Below are positions 26,334 through 32,940 of a DNA stretch of 64,000 nt, one piece after another. The position numbers and the translations under genes were made by a program. Location of the stretch: positions 26,027 to 90,026 of the forward strand of contig NZ_CAJTYX010000004.1 of NCBI RefSeq assembly GCF_910583865.1, read 5' to 3'. Within the stretch, counting starts at the first letter, position 1, and the number at the start of each line of letters is the position of its first letter. Source of the DNA: an uncultured Muribaculum sp. Lineage in GTDB: Bacteria; Bacteroidota; Bacteroidia; Bacteroidales; Muribaculaceae. The notes under the pieces were generated by a model. That model was not told where the DNA came from and ran no database searches. It saw nothing but the letters and a program-made list of their open reading frames with translations.

Positions 26334-28955
26334 TCAGAGACCGAGTGTCTGCTTTATTTTTTCGTAGGCGGCTGTGATGCCATCCTTGTTCTTGCCGCCT
26401 GCCTGGGCGAACGCAGGCTGTCCGCCGCCTCCGCCCTGTATCAGTTTGGCGGCCTCGCGCACGGTGGTCGAGGCGTTGAAGCCCTCCTTGACGAGATCTT
26501 CGGAGATCATCAGGGTGAGGAGCGGCTTGCCGGATGGATCGACCGTGGCGCCGATGAACACGGTGTGTTCGGGCGACTTGGCCCTCACGGCGAATGCCAC
26601 ACCCTTGGCCACCTCGGGGAGGCGCACTCCTGCCAGCTCGACGACCTTTATGCCCGATGTCTCGCGGGCAGAAGCGAGAAGTTTGTCGGCGAGGTTGTTG
26701 ACGCGCTCGTTGAAGTATTCCTCGGCCTGGCGGCGCAGTTCGGCATTTTCGTCGATGGACTTACGCAGAGTCTGAAGAAGGTTGGGGGCGTTGTTGAACA
26801 TCGCCGAAATCTCCTTCATGGTGGCGTTTACATTGTTGATTTCATCCTCTACGCGCTCACCGGTGATGGCCTCTATACGTCGGATGCCTGCGGCTATGCT
26901 GCTTTCGGAGATGATCTTGATCATGCCTATGTTGCCGGTGTTGTCGACATGTGTGCCGCCGCACAGCTCGACCGACGAGCCGTAGCGGATCACGCGCACC
27001 TCGTCGCCATACTTTTCGCCGAAGAGCGCCATCGCACCCATCTTGCGGGCCTCGTCGATGGGCACGCAGCGGTGCTCGTCGCGCGGTATGGCCCGGCGCA
27101 CGGCTTTGTTGGCGAGTTTCTCCACCTTTTCGATCTCCTCGGGGGTGAGTTTCTGGAAGTGGGAGAAGTCGAAGCGCAGAAGTTCGGGCGACACGAAGGA
27201 GCCTCGCTGCTCGACATGTGTGCCGAGCACCTCGCGCAGAGCCTCGTGGAGCAGGTGGGTAGCGGTGTGGTTGCACGATGTGGCCTGACGGGCTTCGGCG
27301 TCGACCATGGCCTCGAATGTGGCTGTCGGGTCGGCAGGGAGGGTCTTTGTGAGGTGCACGCCCATGCCGTTCTCGCGTTTTGTGTCGTAGATATCTATGG
27401 CGTCATTGCCGTTGAAGAGCACACCTCGGTCGCCTGTCTGACCGCCCATTTCGGCGTAGAACGGTGTGGCCGACAGTACCACCTGGTAGTATTCCTTTCC
27501 TTTCTGCTTCACCTTGCGGTAGCGCAGTATGTGGGTGGGGCAGCGGAGGGTGTCGTAGCCCACGAATTCCTGCTCGCCCTCGCGGATTACCACCCAGTCG
27601 CCGGTCTCGACGGCGGCGGCATTGCGGGCACGTGCTTTCTGTGCGGCCATCTCGGTGTCGAAGCCTGCATGGTCGAGGGTCATACCGTTCTCCTTGAGGA
27701 TAAGTTCGGTGAGGTCGAGAGGGAAGCCATAAGTGTCGTAGAGCACGAAGGCCTCTTTGCCTGAAATCTCGGTCGAGCCGTTTGCACGGGCCTGTGCTAT
27801 GGCATTGTCGAGCAGGCGTATGCCGTTTTCAAGGGTGCGTAGGAATGCATCCTCCTCCTCCTTTATGACGCGCATGATCAGTTCGCGCTGCGCCGGCAGT
27901 TCGGGGTAGGCCTCACCCATGCTTTCGATGAGGGTGTCTACGAGACGGTACATGAACGCCTGCTTCTGGCCGAGGAACGTGTAGGCGTAGCGCACGGCAC
28001 GGCGCAGGATGCGGCGTATGACGTAGCCCGCCTTGGCATTGCCCGGGAGCTGCGAGTCGGCGATGGAGAATGCTATGGTGCGCACATGGTCGGCGATTAC
28101 CCGCATGGCTATGTCGACCTTGGGGTCCGCTCCGTACTCCTTGCCGGAGAGTTGCCCGATTTTGGCGATGAGGGGTGTGAACACATCGGTGTCGTAGTTG
28201 CTCTTCTTGCCCTGTAGTGCCATGCAGAGGCGTTCGAAGCCCATGCCGGTGTCGATAACTTTGGCAGGCAGGGGTTCAAGAGAACCGTCGGCCTTGCGGT
28301 TGTACTGCATAAACACGAGATTCCATATCTCGATCACTTGCGGATGGTCGTGGTTGACAAGGTCTCGTCCCGGCACGGCTGCCTTTTCCTCGTCGGAACG
28401 CAGGTCGATGTGTATCTCCGAGCATGGACCGCATGGGCCGGTGTCGCCCATCTCCCAGAAGTTGTCGTGCTTGTTGCCGTTGATGATGTGGTCGGCGGGG
28501 AGATGCTTTTCCCAGAAGGATGCGGCTTCGTCGTCGCGTCCCAACCCCTCCTCGGGAGAGCCTTCAAACACGGTGGCGTATAGGTTGGCGGGATCGAGGT
28601 GGAGCACGTCGACGAGGTATTCCCATGCCCAGTCGATGGCTTCTTTCTTGAAGTAGTCGCCGAACGACCAGTTGCCGAGCATCTCGAACATGGTGTGGTG
28701 GTAGGTGTCCATCCCGACCTCCTCAAGGTCGTTGTGCTTGCCGCTGACGCGCAGGCACTTCTGCGAGTCGGCCACGCGGGTGTGGCGGGGGGCCGTGTTG
28801 CCGAGGATGATGTCCTTGAACTGGTTCATCCCCGCGTTGGTGAACATCAATGTCGGGTCATCCTTGATGACCATAGGGGCCGAGGGCACAATGGTGTGTC
28901 CCTTGCTGCGGAAAAAGTCCTTGTAGGACTCGCGTATCTCTTTGGCGGTAAGCAT
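26334..28955 (-). CDS. alaS: Alanyl-tRNA synthetase
   Basis: Charges tRNA-Ala and clears mischarged Ser/Gly-tRNA. The 873-residue protein has all AlaRS modules: the class II catalytic domain (start IRESYKDFFRSKGH, motif 2 region HHTMFEMLGNWSFGDYFK), the tRNA-recognition helices, the editing site with HTATHLLHEAL, CGGTHVDNTGNIG (zinc ligands), and the C-terminal DHHA1-type domain with GGGGGQPAFAQAGG. It is preceded by a good promoter (29031-29063, minus) and is followed by the TGTCC repeat spacer. Confidence 0.97.
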   Translation of the reverse strand: MLTAKEIRESYKDFFRSKGHTIVPSAPMVIKDDPTLMFTNAGMNQFKDIILGNTAPRHTRVADSQKCLRVSGKHNDLEEVGMDTYHHTMFEMLGNWSFGDYFKKEAIDWAWEYLVDVLHLDPANLYATVFEGSPEEGLGRDDEAASFWEKHLPADHIINGNKHDNFWEMGDTGPCGPCSEIHIDLRSDEEKAAVPGRDLVNHDHPQVIEIWNLVFMQYNRKADGSLEPLPAKVIDTGMGFERLCMALQGKKSNYDTDVFTPLIAKIGQLSGKEYGADPKVDIAMRVIADHVRTIAFSIADSQLPGNAKAGYVIRRILRRAVRYAYTFLGQKQAFMYRLVDTLIESMGEAYPELPAQRELIMRVIKEEEDAFLRTLENGIRLLDNAIAQARANGSTEISGKEAFVLYDTYGFPLDLTELILKENGMTLDHAGFDTEMAAQKARARNAAAVETGDWVVIREGEQEFVGYDTLRCPTHILRYRKVKQKGKEYYQVVLSATPFYAEMGGQTGDRGVLFNGNDAIDIYDTKRENGMGVHLTKTLPADPTATFEAMVDAEARQATSCNHTATHLLHEALREVLGTHVEQRGSFVSPELLRFDFSHFQKLTPEEIEKVEKLANKAVRRAIPRDEHRCVPIDEARKMGAMALFGEKYGDEVRVIRYGSSVELCGGTHVDNTGNIGMIKIISESSIAAGIRRIEAITGERVEDEINNVNATMKEISAMFNNAPNLLQTLRKSIDENAELRRQAEEYFNERVNNLADKLLASARETSGIKVVELAGVRLPEVAKGVAFAVRAKSPEHTVFIGATVDPSGKPLLTLMISEDLVKEGFNASTTVREAAKLIQGGGGGQPAFAQAGGKNKDGITAAYEKIKQTLGL

Positions 28956-29030
28956 CTTGATATGATGGTGTTTTGTTGTTGTGCAGATGTGGCTATTCAG
29001 TTATGCGGTAGATTTCGCTGAAATAGAGTG

Positions 29031-29063
29031 CAAAATTAGTTGATAATTGTTATTTTTGCAAAA
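29031..29063 (-). promoter_or_regulatory. alaS promoter
   Basis: On the minus strand TTTTG (29063-29059) is followed after 20 nt by TAATTTTG (29038-29031), a complete Bacteroidota -33/-7 pair, about 75 nt before the alaS start. It overlaps the -7 box of the divergent M23 gene (29051-29058). Confidence 0.65.
29051..29058 (+). promoter_or_regulatory. -7 box of the M23 peptidase gene
   Basis: TATTTTTG, 44 nt before the ATG at 29103. The -33 is not clear. It lies within the spacer of the divergent alaS promoter. Confidence 0.45.
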
Positions 29064-29102
29064 TTACTTCGTGATTATCACCAATCCACTTCCGGCCACG
29101 CA

Positions 29103-30074
29103 ATGAGCAAGAAGGTATATTACCGCTATAATCCCGCCACCGACGGCTATGAACGCGTGTATCCCACACGCGGCCAGCGCTTGTGGGGACGGGCGAGGCA
29201 TGTGCTTTTCGCTGCCGCGATGGGTACATTGATCGTGGGAGGCATATATTATATGTGGGAGACACCGCGTGAGAAGCTTCTGCGGGAGCAGAACGCCGAC
29301 CTGCGCGATCGACTCGACCTGATAGGGCGCAGGCTCGACGCGTCGGCGGAGGTGATGGAGGATATCATCGCCCGCGATGATAATTTCTATCGTGTGATGA
29401 TGGGTGCGCCACGCATGCTCCCGTCGGAGTATGAGGCGTTGCTTGATGCCTCCGAGGGTTATGCCCGGGTCGGTTCGCTTTCCGATGCCGAGCTGATAGG
29501 GTTGCTTTCGCGCAAGATGGATATGGTGGAGGAGCAGCTGGCCATGCAGTCGCAGTCGTTCGACGAGCTTCGCCGCCTGGCCTCTACCAACAGCGAGCGT
29601 CTGCTCCACATCCCTTCGATACAGCCTCTGCGCACGGAGTCGATGAAGCGGATGGCTTCCGGCTACGGCTACCGCAGCGATCCTATCTATGGCACGAGCC
29701 GCTTCCACGAGGGGCTTGATTTCGCATCGGACATCGGCACACCTGTCTATGCCACCGCGCGCGGGCGTGTGGCAAAGGCGGGATGGGAGAGCGGCTACGG
29801 CAACATGGTGGAGATCGACCACGGGTATGACTATGTGACGCGCTACGCCCACCTGAGCCGGATTGATGTGAAAGTGGGTGACACCGTGGGGCGTGGCGAC
29901 ATGGTGGGCGGCGTGGGCAACACCGGCAAGTCGACCGGGCCGCACCTGCATTATGAGGTGCGCTACAAGGACACTCCTCAGAACCCAATCAACTATTATT
30001 TCATGGACATCACTCCCGAGGAGTACAACGAGCTGATACGCCTGGCCGAGAACGCGGGCCACGTGATGGACTGA
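29103..30074 (+). CDS. M23 family peptidoglycan endopeptidase with N-terminal membrane anchor
   Basis: A 323-residue LytM-type zinc endopeptidase that cleaves cross-links in peptidoglycan or activates other hydrolases. Start ATG at 29103 (MSKKVYYRYNPATDGYERVYP), then one membrane segment (about residues 34-50), a coiled coil (REQNADLRDRLDLIGRRLD and EEQLAMQSQ) and the M23 domain. Zinc ligands are visible in FHEGLDFA (about H202, D206) and GPHLHYEV (about H283), with the GVGNTGKSTG turn. Its coiled coil and anchor resemble divisome-associated LytM proteins. The following MerR gene begins 41 bp after its stop. Confidence 0.93.
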   Translation: MSKKVYYRYNPATDGYERVYPTRGQRLWGRARHVLFAAAMGTLIVGGIYYMWETPREKLLREQNADLRDRLDLIGRRLDASAEVMEDIIARDDNFYRVMMGAPRMLPSEYEALLDASEGYARVGSLSDAELIGLLSRKMDMVEEQLAMQSQSFDELRRLASTNSERLLHIPSIQPLRTESMKRMASGYGYRSDPIYGTSRFHEGLDFASDIGTPVYATARGRVAKAGWESGYGNMVEIDHGYDYVTRYAHLSRIDVKVGDTVGRGDMVGGVGNTGKSTGPHLHYEVRYKDTPQNPINYYFMDITPEEYNELIRLAENAGHVMD

Positions 30075-30115
30075 TGCCTGTGGACTATTTACTTACTTCG
30101 CACACACACAGAAAC

Positions 30116-30472
30116 ATGGCTGATATCCGACCCAAGACCGACGCTACCGAGAAGAAGTACTATACCATACGTGAGGCCGCCGAACTTCTTGGCCTCCCTC
30201 TGCCCACGCTGCGCTACTGGGAGTCGCGGTTCACCATCATCAAGCCTCGGCGCACGTCGACCGGACGCCGCATCTACACGGCCTCCGACCTTGAGAAGAT
30301 ACGCATGGTCTATTATCTTGTGCGCGACAAGGGCCTCCACCTTGATGCCGCCCAGGAGCAGTTGCGCCACAACCACACCGGGGTAAGCCGCCGCTCGGCT
30401 GCCGTGGCCCGGTTGAAGGAGATCCGGTCGGAGCTGCAATCCATGCTCGATGCCCTTAACCGCCTGCGCTGA
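30116..30472 (+). CDS. MerR family transcriptional regulator
   Basis: A 118-residue regulator with a MerR winged helix: YYTIREAAELLGLPLPTLRYWESRF is the expected helix-turn-helix opening, followed by RRTSTGRRIYTASDLEKIRMVYYLV and a C-terminal helix (LKEIRSELQSMLDALNRLR). The effector domain is absent. The preferred ATG at 30116 begins MADIRPK; an extension from 30074 overlaps the M23 stop. It may be cotranscribed with the M23 gene. Targets are unknown. Confidence 0.87.
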   Translation: MADIRPKTDATEKKYYTIREAAELLGLPLPTLRYWESRFTIIKPRRTSTGRRIYTASDLEKIRMVYYLVRDKGLHLDAAQEQLRHNHTGVSRRSAAVARLKEIRSELQSMLDALNRLR

Positions 30473-30524
30473 GCCTCCGCCACGTTTCCTGCTGTCTGTC
30501 GTCTTGGCTGATTATCGGCTGATT

Positions 30525-30605
30525 GTAGGGACGTACCTCCGGTACGTCCGCCTCCTTTCGCAAACCACCTCTTTAACGCCGGACGTACCGGGGGTACGTC
30601 CCTAC
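30525..30605. repeat. Paired palindromic elements (copies 2 and 3) in a large inverted repeat
   Basis: Arm 1 (30525-30550) and arm 2 (30580-30605) are reverse complements over 26 bp with one mismatch, separated by 29 bp. Each arm is also its own hairpin: GGACGTACC-TCC-GGTACGTCC (30530-30548 region) and GGACGTACC-GGG-GGTACGTCC (30581-30601). No gene is seen in the 319-bp gap; the porin promoter follows. Confidence 0.7.
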
Positions 30606-30712
30606 GTTGTCACTCAGCAGATTACTATATTTTGTATGAGAAAGGATGTCGCATAATCAAGCATTTTAATAAATATTAACTAAAGCACAGGGGCTTATTG
30701 TCGGATATATCG

Positions 30713-30720
30713 TATATTTG
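30713..30720 (+). promoter_or_regulatory. -7 box of the first outer-membrane protein gene
   Basis: TATATTTG matches TAnnTTTG and lies 71 nt upstream of the ATG at 30792. The -33 region is not clear. Confidence 0.45.
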
Positions 30721-30791
30721 CAGCGTTAATTTTGCTGAAAATTATTAAAATATAACCTAAATAAAGTTTTACTAACCAAATTATCGACATT

Positions 30792-31553
30792 ATGAAAAAG
30801 GTACTTTTTGTCGCCGCTCTTCTCGTAGCCGGCGCATCTGTTGCCAGTGCAGAGGGTTACAACCGCGTAGCTGTGTCTTATGACCACACTAACTATGGAT
30901 TCAACAAGGATCTTAAGGGTGAAGAGGATGGTATCAAGGGTTTTGGCCTTAACGGTTTCGGACTCAACTATATCCATGGATTCGGACTTTCAGAAAGTCT
31001 GCCTATGTTCCTTGAAGTCGGAGGTAACGTTAACTTCAACTTCGGAAGCAAGGATTGGGGTGACAAGGTTGAGAGCGAGGGTTTCTATGTATTGCCCCAG
31101 CGTAAGTTCCAGAACATCAATCTTCAGGTGCCCGTTAACTTCGTCTATCGTTTTGACATGGCTGATGGAGTCTCCATTGCTCCTTATGTGGGGCTTAACT
31201 TTAAACTTCATCTCACAGAAAAATTCAAGACTAAAATTGACACCAACATTCCCGAATCAGCTCTTGAAGCTGCCGGTTATAGCAAGGACGATCTTGAATC
31301 TGATTGGTTCAGTGTATTGAGTAAAGATGACATGGCTAAATGCTATGACGTTGAAAAAGACGAGGCAGATGACCTTACTTGGAATCGTTTTCAGATGGGC
31401 TGGCATGTTGGTGTAGGCTGCAATTACCAGAAGTATTATCTTGGTGTGCAGTTTGGTACTGATTTCATTCCTGCCTATAGCTATAGCGGCGACGGTTATA
31501 AACCTAAAGTTAACACAACAAACCTCAAGGTATCCCTCGGCTATACTTTCTAA
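30792..31553 (+). CDS. Outer-membrane beta-barrel protein (porin family), copy 1
   Basis: A 253-residue outer-membrane protein with a signal peptide (MKKVLFVAALLVAGASVASA, cleavage before EGYNR). The sequence is a series of amphipathic strands (e.g. NLQVPVNFVYRFDM, SIAPYVGLNFKLHL, YYLGVQFGTDFIPAYSY) and ends with a C-terminal strand NLKVSLGYTF, with terminal Phe as expected for BAM-dependent barrels. It resembles OMP_b-brl_2-type proteins (PF13568, tentative). It shares its opening (YNRVAVSYD) and end with the 31982 gene, so the two are paralogs. No transport function is assigned. Confidence 0.85.
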   Translation: MKKVLFVAALLVAGASVASAEGYNRVAVSYDHTNYGFNKDLKGEEDGIKGFGLNGFGLNYIHGFGLSESLPMFLEVGGNVNFNFGSKDWGDKVESEGFYVLPQRKFQNINLQVPVNFVYRFDMADGVSIAPYVGLNFKLHLTEKFKTKIDTNIPESALEAAGYSKDDLESDWFSVLSKDDMAKCYDVEKDEADDLTWNRFQMGWHVGVGCNYQKYYLGVQFGTDFIPAYSYSGDGYKPKVNTTNLKVSLGYTF

Positions 31554-31618
31554 TCCGACCGATGCATAGCGGGATGTGCGGCGCTTTGCCCGTGCTCCCG
31601 ATGATACATACTCATAGA

Positions 31619-31664
31619 CCCCCGGAGCAGTTGTCCCTCAAGGTACTCTCCGGGGGCTTTTTTA
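31619..31664 (+). terminator. Terminator after the first outer-membrane protein gene
   Basis: Stem CCCCCGGAG (31619-31627) with CTCCGGGGG (31648-31656), then CTTTTTTA. Confidence 0.85.
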
Positions 31665-31683
31665 TCTCACAGGGGCTTCGACT

Positions 31684-31787
31684 GATTGTCCTGATTATGG
31701 ACAATAAGGACAGTAAGGACATTATGGACAGTAAGGACAGGGCGGACAAGTGTCCGCCCTGTCCGGCAAATGTCCCGGACAGGACAC
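31684..31787. repeat. Intergenic 9-nt-period array G grading into a TGTCC block
   Basis: Nonamers gattgtcct, gattatgga, caataagga, cagtaagga, cattatgga, cagtaagga, cagggcgga, caagtgtcc, gccctgtcc, ggcaaatgt (31684-31773). The first part has the GARTARGGA-like phase of arrays E/F; the end carries the TGTCC words, including the 22-nt segment 31766-31787 identical to 26312-26333. It follows directly the porin terminator. Confidence 0.7.
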
Positions 31788-31841
31788 CCGCCATCCGCCT
31801 TTCTTTGTAAAACGGCATATGCCGAACTATGATTATGCATG

Positions 31842-31907
31842 GCAGGTAGTAGCAGCTATCGCATCAATTCCGTTAACATACATTTTTCACTCGGTTATAC
31901 TCTTTGA
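31842..31907 (+). pseudogene. Probable remnant of a third outer-membrane barrel gene (C-terminal strand only)
   Basis: In the frame ending at TGA 31905-31907 the translation reads SYRINSVNIHFSLGYTL, which resembles the last residues of both neighbours (NLKVSLGYTF and INSAGLKVTLGYTF). Frame upstream is closed by a TGA. The segment is short, so chance similarity is possible. Confidence 0.4.
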
Positions 31908-31916
31908 TTCAATCTG

Positions 31917-31947
31917 TTTGATTTTATTTGCAATTATGTTAACTTTG
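31917..31947 (+). promoter_or_regulatory. Promoter of the second outer-membrane protein gene
   Basis: TTTG (31917-31920), 19-nt spacer, TAACTTTG (31940-31947). This matches the Bacteroidota consensus and lies 35 nt before the ATG at 31982. Confidence 0.6.
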
Positions 31948-31981
31948 TGGAATTGAACAACCTCTTATAGATTGCAATTGT

Positions 31982-32740
31982 ATGAAAAAGTTTATTTTGT
32001 CTGCGCTCATGTTGTCCGCTGTCCCACAATTTTGTATGGCCGAGGATTATGAGCGTGTAGCTGCGTCGTTTGACTGTGCTTTTCTGAGTCCGAACAAGGA
32101 GTATGCGGCCACCTCTTCAGATGAGACGATACATCTGTTTGGCGGTGCATTCAATTATGTGCATGGGTTCCAGTTGGGTGAAGTGACGTTTTTGGAGACC
32201 GGGATAAGTTTCGGCGCACTTACCGGTAATTCTGAGGAGGTGACGCTTGCCAAAGAGACTACGCTTCGCGAGAAGTTCGTAAACATGAACCTACAGGTTC
32301 CGCTCAACATCGTGTATCGTCTGCCTCTTAGCGAAAAGGTATCGATGTCGGTGTTTGCCGGGATTGTGGGAAAATGCAATCTGAGTTATAAGGTACAGAC
32401 CACCGCACGCGGGCTGCAGGTGCCGGGAGGGCATCTCAGCCATACGATGAATCTGTTAAGCGGCACATCGAAAGGTATGGATGAGAACAAAGTATGGAAT
32501 CGCTGGCAGGCGGCATGGCAGATCGGTGTCGGGGTCAATATCCGGCAATATTATATAGGGGTGAGCGGCGGCACGGATATAGTCCCCGTCTACAGCCGCG
32601 CGAATTCTAATATAAATTCCGCCGGACTTAAAGTGACATTAGGCTATACTTTCCATGTCAACTGGAAAAAGCTTTTTTCCCGCCAGAAGTCCTCGTCCTA
32701 TCCTGAATCAATGGCTGCACCAAAATCTCTGACCCGATAA
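31982..32740 (+). CDS. Outer-membrane beta-barrel protein (porin family), copy 2
   Basis: A 252-residue paralog of the 30792 gene. It shares a similar signal peptide (MKKFILSALMLSAVPQFCMA), the opening DYERVAASFD (compare YNRVAVSYD), FVNMNLQVPLNIVYRL, QYYIGVSGGTDIVPVYSR and the strand LKVTLGYTF. Here 24 residues follow the last strand (HVNWKKLFSRQKSSSYPES...), an extension which the first copy lacks and which could hinder or alter BAM recognition. It has its own promoter. The function is unknown. Confidence 0.83.
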   Translation: MKKFILSALMLSAVPQFCMAEDYERVAASFDCAFLSPNKEYAATSSDETIHLFGGAFNYVHGFQLGEVTFLETGISFGALTGNSEEVTLAKETTLREKFVNMNLQVPLNIVYRLPLSEKVSMSVFAGIVGKCNLSYKVQTTARGLQVPGGHLSHTMNLLSGTSKGMDENKVWNRWQAAWQIGVGVNIRQYYIGVSGGTDIVPVYSRANSNINSAGLKVTLGYTFHVNWKKLFSRQKSSSYPESMAAPKSLTR

Positions 32741-32765
32741 ATCTTATGGTGCGGGTCGGTCATGG

Positions 32766-32828
32766 GAGATTAGACCGGTCAGACCCGTCCGACTTGTCCG
32801 ACCCGTCTGACAGGTCGGACTGTCGTAA
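32766..32828. repeat. Intergenic 9-nt-period array H
   Basis: Units gagattaga, ccggtcaga, cccgtccga, cttgtccga, cccgtctga, caggtcgga, ctgtcgtaa in exact 9-nt register. Consensus CNNGTCNGA resembles array A. It lies between the barrel gene and the acyl-CoA synthetase promoter. Confidence 0.65.
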
Positions 32829-32854
32829 TGATACGGGAGATGAAAAAAATTAAC

Positions 32855-32862
32855 TAAATTTG
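32855..32862 (+). promoter_or_regulatory. -7 box of the acyl-CoA synthetase gene
   Basis: TAAATTTG, 78 nt before the ATG at 32941. The -33 is not evident. Confidence 0.4.
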
Positions 32863-32940
32863 CGGGCTGAATCTGCGGGACATCAACAATATGGATGCTC
32901 CGGTGGTTATGTTTTTATCGACAGCAAGTGAATTTAGATT

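Noticed and set aside
26064..27764. 566-codon open frame on the + strand opposite alaS
   Set aside because: It is an antisense shadow of alaS and has no signal or motif of its own; high-GC codon third positions explain its length.
31819..31956. 45-codon hydrophobic ORF (MPNYDYAWQVV...)
   Set aside because: It overlaps the promoter of the next gene (31917-31947), and another frame of the same DNA resembles a barrel C-terminus; coding is unlikely.
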